Assembly (NCBI RefSeq): GCF_007565055.1
Contig: NC_044552.1
Coordinates: forward strand, 148,137,859-148,201,858
DNA: 64,000 nucleotides
Source: Rhinopithecus roxellana
Taxonomy: Eukaryota > Chordata > Mammalia > Primates > Cercopithecidae
Direction of reading: 5' to 3'
Position numbers and translations under genes: made by a program. Under the pieces are notes generated by a model. It saw nothing but the letters and a program-made list of their open reading frames with translations, was not told the DNA's origin and searched no databases. Below are positions 47,479-57,825 of this stretch, piece after piece; position 1 is the stretch's first letter, and each line of letters starts with the position of its first letter.

Positions 47479-47700
47479 GAACGTGAGCCTCCCATGTGCA
47501 GGCTCCCTGGAGCACAGGTCCCTGAAACATGGGGCTCTGTGGACACAGCTTTGTGGATGCAGATGCCGTGAACACAGGCCCTGTGGAACGTGGGTCTCCA
47601 ATTTGCAGGCTCCCTGGAGCACAGGTCCCTGAAACATGGTGATCCGAGGACACAACTTCCTGGATTCAGGTTCTGTGAACACAGCCTCTGTGGAATGTGA
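47479..47700. repeat. 107-bp tandem duplication, two units
   Basis: Units begin gaacgtgagc (47479), gaacgtgggt (47586) and a partial third gaatgtgagc (47693), spaced exactly 107 bp. The stretch 'aggctccctggagcacaggt' is identical in the two full units. Shorter 'gtgaacacagcc'-like words inside suggest the unit itself arose from smaller repeats. Confidence 0.9.
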
Positions 47701-49387
47701 GCAAGCCTTCTCACTTAGCCACAGTGGCCACCTTTCAGCTGGGGACATGCATCTGGCAGTAGGCTCTGGCCTCCAAGTTTGGCTGTGGTTAGTTAGGACC
47801 ACAGATATTTTCTCTTACCTGTTGTGAGCCGTGGCCACAGCTCGAGGGCTCCTGCACAAAGGGCTGGTTAGTGGTGTGCAGATCCGCACTCAGGGACCCT
47901 CCTTTCCCAGTACAGTCTGGGTGTGCACCTCCAGGCAACTTCCTTATCCTGAAATGAAGGCAGTGTTGCCAATTCTTCATCATTGTGGCTATTTTGAGCT
48001 ACTTGTTTTCTTGCAAAATAATAGTCAGTGTTTTCCGAGTCCGTTACATGCCAGGCATAGTGATAACCACTTTACACCTGACGTGTACAGCCCCTGGTGG
48101 GCACATTCACTTGTACCGCCTTTGGGTAACTGGCCAGTGGAGGTCTAGGCTCTCTCACAGGTCGTAGGTCTGCGCCACATCAATGCTCTCTCTCTCCATC
48201 TATTCTTACCTGTGTGAAAGATGGCCCCCCCAACTCGAAACTGAGTGTTCAGCCACTGACGAAGGCAGTGCTGTTAGAGCCACACAGTGTTCAAACTTAG
48301 CCAATGGCAGTGTTTGGGACGAGGCATTGTGGGGACCGCCTCCTGTGTGGTGTTGCAGGGAGAAGGGAGCAGCCCCGCGTGGAGGGTCCTTCACACCCCA
48401 GCTCTGCCCTCATTGTAAATACTTCTCTGCAGGGACAAGTCTGCCTGCACCGAGGGACACAAAAGCCTCTTCCACCTCGTTCCTTTAGTCTAGTGGATCC
48501 GTACCAGACAGGCATGATGTTATGCAGGGCTGGAGAAAATCTTCATTGGCTGTCGAGACTCCATAGATGTGATCTGGGGCGAGGGGTACCGTGACTGAAT
48601 GTAAATGCCAGAGAAAACGATCGCCTTTGATTCCTGACACGTGGATGCTGTGACTGCGTTCCCTGATAGCGCCTGTCCTCACTTGGGGACAGCAGCATCT
48701 CAGCCAACGGGACCCGGTGTTCTAACTGGACTGTTGGCATTTTTCTGGATCTTGTTACTCCGTGACACCCGTTTAAAGAGGTGGCTGATATGACAGATGT
48801 GTTAATAAGGGACGTCAGACTGATCTGCCATCCCTGCACCAAGGACACGCAAACAGCCATCTCCACTGCAGGGAGCATTCGGCCAGACCACTAGTCTCCG
48901 AAGCTGGCTTAGAGTGGGAGTCGTTCGTTTCCGTTCCTCCAGCCAATAGGCTACCTGCCTGTGGCCAACTGAGCTGAACCGGGCCATATCTTTTATGGAT
49001 TTTGAGTAAATTTTCTTCTTGGGAAGAAATTGGTATGATTTTTAGTTGTACCACGTGAAGTCTAAAATACACTGATTATTAAAAGAGGATGTTTTATCAC
49101 AATATCAAAATAGTGTGATTATAAAATCAAAGTAGTGTAGCACTAAGAAGAGAAACCGTGGCTGCGATAGTGCTCCTGAAGTTGTAAATGCAGAGTAAAC
49201 ACATCCTCCGAAAGGAGTTTGGAAGAAGGAGGAGACTCCAGGGCACAGTTTGCAAACCAGGAATATGCAGCCTTTGGTGTAAACAAACGTGCCTGGAGAA
49301 CAAAGGGAAGGTTCCGGTTTTATAGCAAAAACTCCCACCCAGATTTCAGTCAGGTCTGTGTATCCAAAAGAAGGATTCCAACTTGCT
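47701..49387. other. Unique DNA with a MIR-like fragment
   Basis: A MIR-like stretch in reverse at about 48015-48085 ('gttacatgccaggcatagtg', 'ataaccactttacacc'). The remainder is unassigned; 49070-49390 may belong to an LTR-like element that includes the CCAAT-motif array. Confidence 0.4.
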
Positions 49388-49536
49388 TAGTTCTGATTGG
49401 TCAAGGCAGCTGAGTTCTGATTGGTTGATAACAGTCAAGTCTTGATTTGGCCAAAGCCAGTGAGTTTTGATTGGTTGGATTGGGTGAGCTCTGATTGGTT
49501 GGATCAGGTGAGCTCTGATTGGTTGGTTCAGGTGAG
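49388..49536. repeat. Tandem array of ~25-bp units with ATTGG (inverted CCAAT) motifs
   Basis: Units of about 25 bp such as 'gagctctgattggttggatc' contain ctgattgg. ATTGG occurs near 49396, 49420, 49470, 49480, 49493 and 49518. CCAAT boxes in series are typical of NF-Y-bound promoters, including several LTR promoters. Whether this lies in a named LTR could not be determined by eye. Confidence 0.75.
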
Positions 49537-49792
49537 CCCAGAAAGTATCCCAGGTGCAAGGGTGCGGTTCTTGGGGGACTCTGCCTTTGTGTGACCTACG
49601 GACAGCAAATGGTTGCTGGGCTCTATTTTAGCCACTCAGGATCCACCTTGAAGGATTGGCGCTTTCAGCTTCACCGCTGTTCCCAGGAGTGGCCGCCTCT
49701 CATCCGGCAATACCTGGTCTTACACTGGGCTGAGAATCACATTCACGCTTATTCTTATAGCTTAGGGTCTAAAATGCTTTGCTGTTAGCTCT

Positions 49793-49932
49793 TAGGTTTA
49801 AATCCCAGTCCTATTTATTAAACATAAGAATTTGAGCAAGTAATTTACCTTTTTCAAGCCTCAATTTTCTTGTCTGAATAAAAAGGAAATGATAACACAT
49901 CTGTCTCTCGGGGCTGTTGGGAAGACGTCCTG
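49793..49932 (+). mobile_element. MIR fragment
   Basis: 'ggtttaaatcccagtcctat', 'ttgagcaagtaatttacctt', 'tcaagcctcaattttcttgt' and 'ctcggggctgttgggaagac' follow the MIR order (cctggctctgcc, gggcaagtcacttaacc, cctcagtttcctcatctg, cagggttgttg). Confidence 0.7.
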
Positions 49933-50177
49933 AAATCATCACTATGGCCACACTCTTGCATCCATTAACTTCTAGTGTTTTGTGAACCAATTCTATGCAA
50001 ATCAAATTCTCCAGTGAGACTCAGCAGTCGCACGTCCTATTCCGTGTTCGGAAACATGACCTTTCCCTTCTGAATCTGCAAGGAAACAGGGCTGTTTCCA
50101 GACAGTAACTGACCTTGAGCAGGGGCTGAAAACTGGCCCAGGGTCACACCTGTCCTGCCACAAGTCTGTAAGTGGAT

Positions 50178-50515
50178 TAATATGTTCTTACACTCTTTAT
50201 AAATATATAGAGGCTGGGTAATTTATAAAGAAAAGAGGTTTCATTGGCTCATGGTTCTGCAGGCTGTACAGGAAACATGGCTGGGGAGGTCTCAGAAAAC
50301 TTACAGTCATGGCAGAAGGCAGAAGGCAACGGGGAAGTAGGCATGTATCACATGCCCAGAGGAGGATTAGAGGTGTCAGGGGGTGGGGATGGTGGAGGTG
50401 CCACACACTTTTATAAAGAATTAAATCTCACGAGCCCTCATTCATCACCTCCCACCAGGCCCCACCTCCAACACTGGGGGCTTAGGATTTGACATGAGAT
50501 GTGGGTGGTTCAGAG
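50178..50515 (-). mobile_element. MST-type MaLR LTR (antisense)
   Basis: 'gaggctgggtaatttataaa', 'gaaaagaggtttcattggct', 'catggttctgcaggctgtac' and 'aggaaacatggctggggagg' are the reverse complement of the 3' half of MSTA/MSTB LTRs. 'ccaggccccacctccaacac' and 'tttgacatgagatgtgggtg' match their 5' end. About 340 bp, no internal region. Confidence 0.85.
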
Positions 50516-50579
50516 CTGGGGTCCTTTGTCATCATCTTGCCAGCCGAGATGCTGCCCACCTATGGAAAACTGGGCTGAA

Positions 50580-50700
50580 CTGAGCCAAATCAAGTAAAGT
50601 TTATTAGAACACAGCCCTGCTCTTCCACTCACAAACTGTCCTGGGTGGTTTCATTTTACAGTGGCAGAGTGGAGTAGTGTGGCCGGCACATCCTAAAGTA
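50580..50700. mobile_element. Possible nonautonomous hAT-type DNA transposon fragment
   Basis: 'aaagtttattagaacacagc', 'tttcattttacagtggcaga' and 'gtggagtagtgtggccggca' resemble a common mammalian hAT-Charlie-type repeat (tttattggaacacagccac ... ggcagagttgagtagttg). Ends are not visible and the family name is not certain. Confidence 0.45.
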
Positions 50701-51059
50701 TTCACTTTCCCGTTGGTTACAGGAAACGTCTGAGGGCTCCTGGTGCAGAGAAATGCTTCTCACACCTTCCTGTGCACAGGGCTTCCCTCGGGCCTGGCTG
50801 GAATGATGGTTTTGATTCCTGTACCTGTGGTAGGACCTGAGATCCTGTTTTACAAAAGGCCCCACGTGCCCAGGTGAAATTTTTGGTAGGAGAATGACAG
50901 ATCCCTCTCAACTGGCCAAGGATGCTAGGGAGAGCTAGCAGGAAAGTGGTCCCCCTTGCCTACTGGGTCTCCACAGACCCCATCCGTAAAACACCTTCAT
51001 TTATTTTAAATTTCACCGGTGGCAAAAGAGGAGGCTCTGGGCTGATTAATCAGAGCAAA

Positions 51060-51700
51060 GAAAGAAACTTGTAGCCTTAGCTATTGTGCACAAAAAGAGT
51101 CAAACTCTGTAAAATATTTGAGGAAATTTATTCTGAGCCAAATATGAGTGACCATGGCCCATGACACAGCCCTCTGCAGGTCCTGAGAATGTGTGCCAAA
51201 GTGGTCAGGCACAGCTTGGATTTATATGCTTTAGGGAGGCATGAGACATCAATCAAAGACATTTGAGAAGTACATTGGTGTAGGGCTTGGTCCAGAAAGG
51301 AGGGACAATGCAAAGCTGGCAGTGAAGGGAGGCTTCCAGGTGTTAGGTAAATTTAAACGTTTTCTGATTGACAATTGGTTGAGTTTGTCCAAAGACCTGA
51401 GATGCAGCAGAAAGGAATGTATGGGTTAAGATAACAGGTTGTGGAGACCAAGGTTTTATCATGCAGACGAAACCTTGGCTAGGAGGCTGCAGAGAGAATA
51501 GCTTGCAAAACGTTTTTTGTCAGACTTAAAGTCTGTGTTGCTGTTAATGTGAAGGGTATAACGAGACATGTGTGACCCGGCTTCCCATAATGGCCTGAAC
51601 CCGTCTCTCAGGTTACATTTTAAGAGCTGTGGCTGAGGAGAAAGTCCACGCAGGTGACTGGAGGGCCTCAGAATTTTATTTTTGGTTTACTCTTTTCAAA
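51060..51700. mobile_element. ERVL-like LTR relic (MLT2-like, tentative)
   Basis: Contains 'agtcaaactctgtaaaatat', 'ttgaggaaatttattctgag', 'ccaaatatgagtgaccatgg', 'aggcatgagacatcaatcaa', 'ataatggcctgaacccgtct' and 'tcagaattttatttttggtt' in the order of a common primate LTR of about 600-650 bp, which I associate with the MLT2/ERVL group. The last part is shared with 57440-57600 in this window. It is non-coding. Confidence 0.6.
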
Positions 51701-52379
51701 CAGAGATGTCTTTCTTCCTTTTGCTTTTTTTTCTGAACAGCTGTGACTTCTGCTTGGATGTGGATCTGTGGCGGCCACACGCCTATGGTAGGATCAGTTC
51801 TTTCTTAGAAGCACAGTGTGTGACTCTCTTCTCCTGGGAACGAAGACAACTCCACAGCCTCTTCCCTTAAACGGGGATCTGATCCTCCCAGTAAACTTTC
51901 CTTCCTGTCTCATGCTTGGATCCTCTATAGAAATGGAAGTTTAATCAATATTTTAACTTAGGTATTTATCTGGAGGCGCCTAGTTTCTAAAGGACCTCAA
52001 CCACACAGTTCATGGTGGTGTTCTGGAGACCCCGGGTGTCACTCCCGGCAGACGGTCAGAAACTCAAGGCCAGGCTTGGGACATGCCGGCGGCCACCCTT
52101 CCCCACCTGTCTCTAACAGACTCCCGATGACACCGTCTGCCTGCAGGGGGTGGAAGGGAATAGGGCTGTTTTAATTCCTGGGGAGATGTTAATTTGATTT
52201 TTCAAATATTGAATATGGACATATGTGATAGGCAGTTAGCGAAGAAGATATTTATTATCCAAAAAGGAGAATCACTTTGTAACCTCACAGTGGGCAAGCA
52301 GTGGTAACGTTGTTCCCCCAGTGATGGAGGCCCACAGCCAGTGGTGACCACGAGGACTTTGTGAGCCCCCAGACACAGT
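51701..52379. other. Unique DNA, no gene recognised
   Basis: No domain-bearing frame or assignable repeat between the LTR relic and the 19-bp minisatellite. Confidence 0.4.
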
Positions 52380-52552
52380 GCCCCAGCAGGGACGTGGTGG
52401 ACCAGCAAGGACACAGAGGAACAGCAAGTACTTGGTAGGACAGCAGGGACTTGGAGGGACGGAAGGGACACAACGGGCCAGCAGGGACACGGAGGGACAG
52501 CAGGGACATGGTGGGACAGCAGGGGCATCGCACCCCAGCAGGGACTCGGCAT
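52380..52552. repeat. Minisatellite, about 19-bp unit, about 9 copies
   Basis: Units read 'cagcagggacatggtggga' with variants cagcaaggacacagaggaa and cagcagggacacggaggga. Copies at the left edge are the most diverged. Minus-strand frames of Pro/Ser/Val/Cys repeats are compositional. Confidence 0.9.
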
Positions 52553-52937
52553 CACCTCTGTGGCATTCTTGCCAGTAGTGCCTTACTTCAGTCCAATTGG
52601 ACAGACCACATAGTCAGCAAAATGACTGATCAACAGTCTTCCAACGTGTCAAGGTTCGAAAGACAAGGCTGCAGGCGGCCAAGACTCAGGCAACTGGACG
52701 CAGGCGACCACCCTGATGGACCCTGGAGCAGAAGCCGGGCTCATGTGGAAACACGGTGAGGTTTATCTGAAGTCTGTGAGTTTCATGAATAACATGTGTA
52801 ACTGTGAGTGTCCTGCTTTGGCAGTCATGCTGGGGTTAAGGGGCTAACTCAGGGAAGTTGGGTGTGGTGTGTCAGGAAGGGCTGTTATTTTTGTGACTCT
52901 ACTGTAAGACTAAAATTAGTTAAAAGTACAAAGTTAA

Positions 52938-53137
52938 TTCATATCCTTCACCCACTTTTGGATGGGGTTGTTTTTTTCTTGTAGATTTGTTTGAGTTCTT
53001 TGTAGATTCTGGATATTAGCCCTTTGTCAGATGAGTAGATTGCAAAAAATGTTCTCCCATTCTGTAGGTTGCCTGTTCACTCTGATGGTAGTTTCTTTTG
53101 CTGTTCTTTAGTTTAATTAGATCCCATTTGTCAATTG
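52938..53137 (-). mobile_element. L1 5' inverted segment (twin-primed insertion)
   Basis: The reverse complement of a late ORF2 segment: 'tcatatccttcacccacttt', 'gttctttgtagattctggat', 'aatgttctcccattctgtag', 'tagatcccatttgtcaatt'. It abuts the sense segment at 53138, and the two pieces are adjacent in the L1 consensus (gatatgaa joined to cagacac). This head-to-head arrangement is the signature of twin priming. Confidence 0.95.
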
Positions 53138-53386
53138 AACAGACACTTCTCAAAAGAGGACATTTATGCAGCCAACAGACAAATGAAAAAATGCTCATCA
53201 TCACTGGCCATCAGAGAAATGCAAATCAAAACCACAGTGAGATACCATCTCACACCAGTTAGAATGGCGATCATTAAAAAGTCAGGAAACAACAGGTGCT
53301 GGAGAGGATGTGGAGAAATAGGAACACTTTTACACTGTTGGTGGGACTGTAAACTAGTTCAACCATTGTGGAAGACAGTGTGGTGA
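53135..53386 (+). pseudogene. L1 ORF2 C-terminal remnant, part 1
   Basis: Translates as the familiar region before the L1 ORF2 C-terminus (HFSKEDIYAANRQMKKC, then TVRYHLTPVRMAIIKKSG) and stops at a TGA at 53384-53386, inside the word tggtgattcc. The TGA replaces a CGA arginine codon, as expected from CpG decay. A separate frame continues the homology at 53425. Confidence 0.85.
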
Positions 53387-53997
53387 TTCCTCAAGGATCT
53401 AGAACTAGAAATACCATTTGACCAGTGATCCCATTACTGGGTATATACCCAAAGGATTATAAATCATGCTGCTGTAAAGACACATGCGCACATATGTTTA
53501 TTGCGGCACTATTCACAATAGCAAAGACTTGGAACCAACCCAAATGTCCATCAATGATAGACTGGATTAAGAAAATGTGGCACATATATACCATGAAATA
53601 CTATGCAGTCATAAAAATGGATGAGTTCATGTCCTTTGTAGTGACACGGATGAAGCTGGAAACCACCATTCTCAGCAAACTATTGCAAGGACAAAAAAAA
53701 AAACAAACACTGCACTCACGTTCAACACATGTTCTCACTCACAGGTGGGAACTGAACAATGAGAACACTTGGACACGGGGTGGGGAACATTACACACCGG
53801 GGCCTGTCGTGGGGTGTGGGTAGGGGGAGGGATAGCATTAGGAGATATACCTAATGTAAATGACAAATTAATGGGTACAGCACAACAGGGCACATGTATA
53901 CATATGTAACAAACCTGCACGTTGTGCACATGTACCTAGAACTTAAAGTATAATAAAAAAGAAACTAAATTTAAAAAATAAAAAATAATATTAAAAA
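53138..53997 (+). mobile_element. L1PA-type LINE, sense 3' part
   Basis: Runs from 'gaacagacacttctcaaaag' through the ORF2 C-terminus and 3' UTR ('ggagggatagcattaggaga', 'acctgcacgttgtgcacatg') to an A-rich tail of ttaaaaaataaaaaataat words. With the inverted part it forms one insertion flanked by a perfect 17-base direct repeat, taaaagtacaaagttaa, at 52921-52937 and 53998-54014. Low divergence indicates a primate-specific L1PA subfamily. Confidence 0.96.
53425..53823 (+). pseudogene. L1 ORF2 C-terminal remnant, part 2 plus 3' UTR
   Basis: After a small deletion near 53420 ('tttgaccagtgatcccatta'), the ORF2 C-terminus continues in a new frame: GIYPKDYKSCC, then TWNQPKCPSMIDWIKK and MKYYAVIKMDEF. 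The frame runs past the normal ORF2 end into 3' UTR sequence. It is non-functional. Confidence 0.85.
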
Positions 53998-54014
53998 TAA
54001 AAGTACAAAGTTAA

Positions 54015-55320
54015 ACAGAAAATAAAGAACGTGCCTGACATCATTCAGAAGAGTTTGCACATCAGCTAGAAACGGAATGACTTCTTCCCAGCACCTGCCT
54101 GGGGTGGTGACTGGAGGTGGCTCCTCACACCTTTCTGAGGGTCGGCCTCCTGATTCACGCACACCACATGCCTTGAGCCAGAGTGTTTCCTTCCTGGTTC
54201 CACTTGGTGTGCACGTGGGAATAACCCCCGGGGGTTTGCAGACATCCAGTGACCCGAGAACCCCCTTAGACCCACCGAGTCCACCCAGATCCTCTGGGAT
54301 GGGAACAAATCATTAGGGTTTTTGTGAAAAAGAACATTGGCTCGTGGGATCGTGTTTTATAGAAGACTCCTTCACTCTTTCAGAAAATTTACTACAGGAT
54401 AACCTGCCAACTTATTTTCAGGAGTGTAACACCTGTGTAAAACGTTGCCAGGTTGGAGGCCACCAGGACCAGCCCTCTGCCATGCACAGATCTAAGCGCT
54501 CTCACTGTCCACAGTCAGTGGTGAGTTTGGGCCAGGCTTTCCTGGTGATCAGGGTCTTGTCTGTGCACACCCCAGGCACAGCTGGGAAACAGGACCCACG
54601 TGCTCATCATTCATCTTACCTTAACCCCCACTGCAGCCGTCATCCCAGGGAACACAGCAGTTACTGTAGTACTCATCCTCCTGACAGGGTCTCCCTCCAG
54701 CAGCCCTGAGAGCAGGGATCCCCCTTGTTTCTGTCTCACACTGAGAAGGTGCTTAACAATGACCTTTATCTTTCAGCAAGTTTCTAAGCAGAGACATGCA
54801 GAGCTTTCCCCTGTCACATTTGAACTGGTGGCAGGGAGCCAAACCCCTGGTCTCTGGAAAGACATGCAGGTATGCCAGGTGCCCAGGACAGCAGAATGTC
54901 CAGCTTGTCCTGAGGGTCCTCGGTGGGAAGCACCCATCGCCAGTGCTGAGGGCACCGTGACGGTCCCCATCCCTCACTGGCATCCAGTTCACACGGGGAT
55001 AGCTGGAGCACCCCTACCCCCCACACCCTCCCCCACGACAGTGTGGCAGCGGCCAGAAGCTGACTCGGTGGACATTCAGAGCACGGAGCATCTCGCCAGC
55101 TGTTTTGTGCTACCACGAAGGTGCCAAATGCTGCTTCATGTTTTCGGAATGGAGTGTTTTTAATTGAGATACTTAGCTAGGATAAACAAGACTTTTTGTA
55201 ATATCTCATTTGCTGGAAAATTAGAAGACTGAAAAGGCTTGGGGGATGGGCACATGAGAGAAATTGCAGAATTGAAACTGAACCTTAGTAGGAGCTGAGG
55301 GGTGGCTGTGATTGGAGCAG
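54015..55320. other. Unique DNA, no gene recognised
   Basis: The 187-codon plus frame at 54600-55163 has no recognisable domain. No repeat is assigned. Confidence 0.4.
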
Positions 55321-55400
55321 CCCTGGGAGGCGTGTCTGGGTGGAGGCTGCAGGTCCTGAGCCCTGGGAGGCGTGTCTGGGCGGGGGCTGCAGGTCCTGGG
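55321..55400. repeat. 40-bp tandem duplication
   Basis: Two units, 55321-55360 and 55361-55400, each starting 'ccctgggaggcgtgtctggg' and ending ctgcaggtcctg, differing at a few positions. Confidence 0.92.
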
Positions 55401-55793
55401 CCAGGTCAGGATCTGGGACGTCCTACGAGGACCCTCAGGCTCTGGCAGGTAGTCGTGGTGAAAATGGCTTGACCCTGAAGAGCTGAGAGGTGATTCACTG
55501 CTGCTCTGGCAGAGGGGAGGGATCATCCTCTACTGTTAGCAGAGGATCCTGTGGGGCTGGGTCTCTTGGTGGAGACGCCTGGGAGATTTTGAATGTCCCA
55601 GAGCACATGGAGCAGACTGAAAAAATTTCCAAGTGTTCTCTCACCTCACAGTCAAAATGCCTGCATTTCAACATCAGAGTTAAACTCTAACAAAAACTAA
55701 ATAGGCACACGTTTTCCCAGGGTGTTTTGTGAACCTTCAGAAGCTCTGGAAGGGACTGCTGTTTTTGTCCATGTGTTAGAGGAGCAAGGTGTG
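55401..55793. other. Unique DNA, no gene recognised
   Basis: Short interval between the 40-bp duplication and the MaLR LTR. Nothing assignable. Confidence 0.4.
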
Positions 55794-56190
55794 TGATATG
55801 GTCTGGATTTGTGTCCCGCCCAAATCTCATGTTGAATTGTAATCCCCAGTGTGGGAGGAGGGGCCTGGTGGGAGGTGCCTGGATCATGGGGGCAGATTTC
55901 CCCCTTGCTGTTCTCATGATAGTGAGTGAGTTCTCACTGGTTACTTAAAAGATCTGGTTATTTAAAGGTGTGTAGCACCTCACCCTTTGCTCCCTCTTGT
56001 CTCTTGCTCTGGCCACATAAGTAATGCCAGCTTCCCCTTTGCCTTCTGCCCTAATTGTAAGTTTCCTGAGGCCTCCTCAGAGGCAGAAGCCTGTATAGCC
56101 TGTGAATCTATGAGCCAATTAAACCTCCTTTCCTTATAAGTGACCCTTATAAGGTAGCTCTTTTTAGCAATGAGAGAATGCAATGATACA
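55794..56190 (+). mobile_element. THE1/MST-type MaLR 5' LTR
   Basis: 397 bp, starting tgatatggtctggatttgtg and ending gcaatgataca, so it has the TG...CA ends of an LTR. The interior matches MaLR: 'aaatctcatgttgaattgta', 'ggaggggcctggtgggaggt', 'ttgctgttctcatgatagtg', 'ttgccttctgccctaattgt', 'ccaattaaacctcctttcct'. It sits directly upstream of internal sequence in the same orientation, so it is the 5' LTR and not a solo copy. Confidence 0.9.
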
Positions 56191-57280
56191 GAAAATTGGT
56201 ACTGTGGGGCGTTGCTATAAAGATCTCTGGAATGTGGAAGCCGCTTTGGAACCGGATTAAGGGCCGAGGTTGGAAGAGTGTGGAGGGCTCAGAAGAAAAC
56301 AGGAAGATGAGGGAAAGTTTGGAACTTCCTGGAGACTTGTTAAATTGTTGTCATCAAAATGCTGATAGTCACATGGAAAATGAAGTCCAGGCTGAGGAGG
56401 TCTCAGATGGAGATGAGGAACTTGTTGGGAACTGGAGTAAATGTCACTCTTGCTATGCTTTAGCAAAGAGGCTGGAGGCATTGTGCACCTGCTCCAGGGA
56501 TCTGTGGAATTTTGAACTCGAGATAGATGATTTAGGATATCTGGCAGAAGAAATGTCTAAACAGCAAAGCGTTCAAGATTTGGCCTGGCTGCTTCTAAAA
56601 GCCTATGCTCATTTGCATAAATAAAGAAATGATCTGAAATTGGAACTTAAATTTAAAGGGAAAGCAAAGCATAAAATTTTGGAAAATTTGCAGCCCTGCC
56701 ATGTGGTAGAAAAGAAAAACCCATTTTCTGGGAAGGAATTCAAGCTGGCTTGCAGAAATTTGCATAAGTAAACAAGAGCCAAATGTTGATAGCCAAGACA
56801 ATGGAGAAAATGCCTCAAAGGCATTTCAGAGAACTTCAGTACAGCTCCTCTCATCACAGACTCAGAGGTCTAGGAGGGAAGAATGATTTTGAGGGCCAGG
56901 CCCAGGACCTCGCCACCCTGCCGAGCCTTGGGACACTGTTCCTTGTGTCTCAGCTACTCCAGTTCCAGCCATGGCTAGAAAGGCCCCAGATACATCTCAG
57001 GCAGCTGCTCCAGAAGGTGCAGGCTGTAAGCCTTGGCAGCTTCCACGTGGTGTTAAGCCTGTGGGTGCGCAGAGGCTGAGAGTTGAGGCTTAGGAGCTCC
57101 TGCCTAGATTTCAGAGATGTATGGAAGCTCCTGGATATCCAGGCAGCAGTCTGCTGCAAGGGCAGAGCCCTTGTGGAGAACCCCTCCTAGAGCAGTGTGG
57201 AGGATAAATGTGAAGCAGAGGATGCAAAAACCCTCACTGTGCTTCCTGTGTGGCCCGGCGGAGCAGCAGTCTGCAGTCAG
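56191..57280 (+). mobile_element. MaLR (THE1/MST) internal region, truncated
   Basis: Begins with the typical internal leader 'aaattggtactgtggggcgt', followed by 'ttggaacttcctggagactt', 'gatgaggaacttgttgggaa', 'gaacttcagtacagctcctc' and 'cttggcagcttccacgtggt'. A 142-codon frame (56196-56624) corresponds to the weakly coding start of this region and has no intact viral function. No 3' LTR of the same type follows. Confidence 0.85.
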
Positions 57281-57329
57281 TGCTCTTGCATCAGGAAGGG
57301 GTGCTGGTCAGTGTTTGTGCCCACACCAT

Positions 57330-57600
57330 AAAAGAGAGGGGTGACATCAGGTTGGTGGAAATCAGCGTGGTCTCCTTTAAAGGGGTTGTATTCTGGGTAG
57401 CCCTCAGGGAAGGAAGCCTAATGGTGCTTAGTGAGGGAGGGGATCAGGAAGCATATCTGACCTCCCCCTGTCATGGCTGGGAACTCAGTTTTCAAGGTTT
57501 CTCAGTGGTCCCTTTGGCCAAGGTGGGGTCATTTCAGTTAGTTGGGGACCTTAGAATTGTATTTTTATTCCTCATAGTCATATATTATTCTATGCAAATT
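57330..57600 (+). mobile_element. ERVL-like LTR fragment, same family as 51060-51700
   Basis: 'ctgacctccccctgtcatgg', 'ctgggaactcagttttcaag', 'gtccctttggccaaggtggg' and 'ccttagaattgtattttta' parallel the end of the LTR at 51584-51700. The left boundary against the MaLR internal region is unclear. Confidence 0.55.
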
Positions 57601-57689
57601 GACAGTGTCTATGAGGAATCTCAGGAAAGTCGGCAAGTACTAAAAAGAGTTGCAGCAGTTCCGCAAATAAATCTCAGGATGTCTCTAAG

Positions 57690-57825
57690 TTGCATCCATT
57701 TAACAAGATGCCTATGTAATATGTCAGTCACTTAGCAAGATGCCTACACAACATGTCAATCATTTAATAAGATGCCTACATAACACGTCAATCATTTAGC
57801 AAGATGCCTCCATAACATGTCAAGA
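57690..57825. repeat. Minisatellite, 32-bp unit, about 4 copies
   Basis: The word aagatgcct recurs at 57705, 57737, 57769 and 57801, exactly 32 bp apart, within units containing catgtcaatcatttagc. Confidence 0.93.

Noticed and set aside
56196..56624. 142-codon acidic frame that looks gene-like
   Set aside because: It lies in the MaLR internal region directly behind its LTR and is a relic of that element, not a cellular gene.
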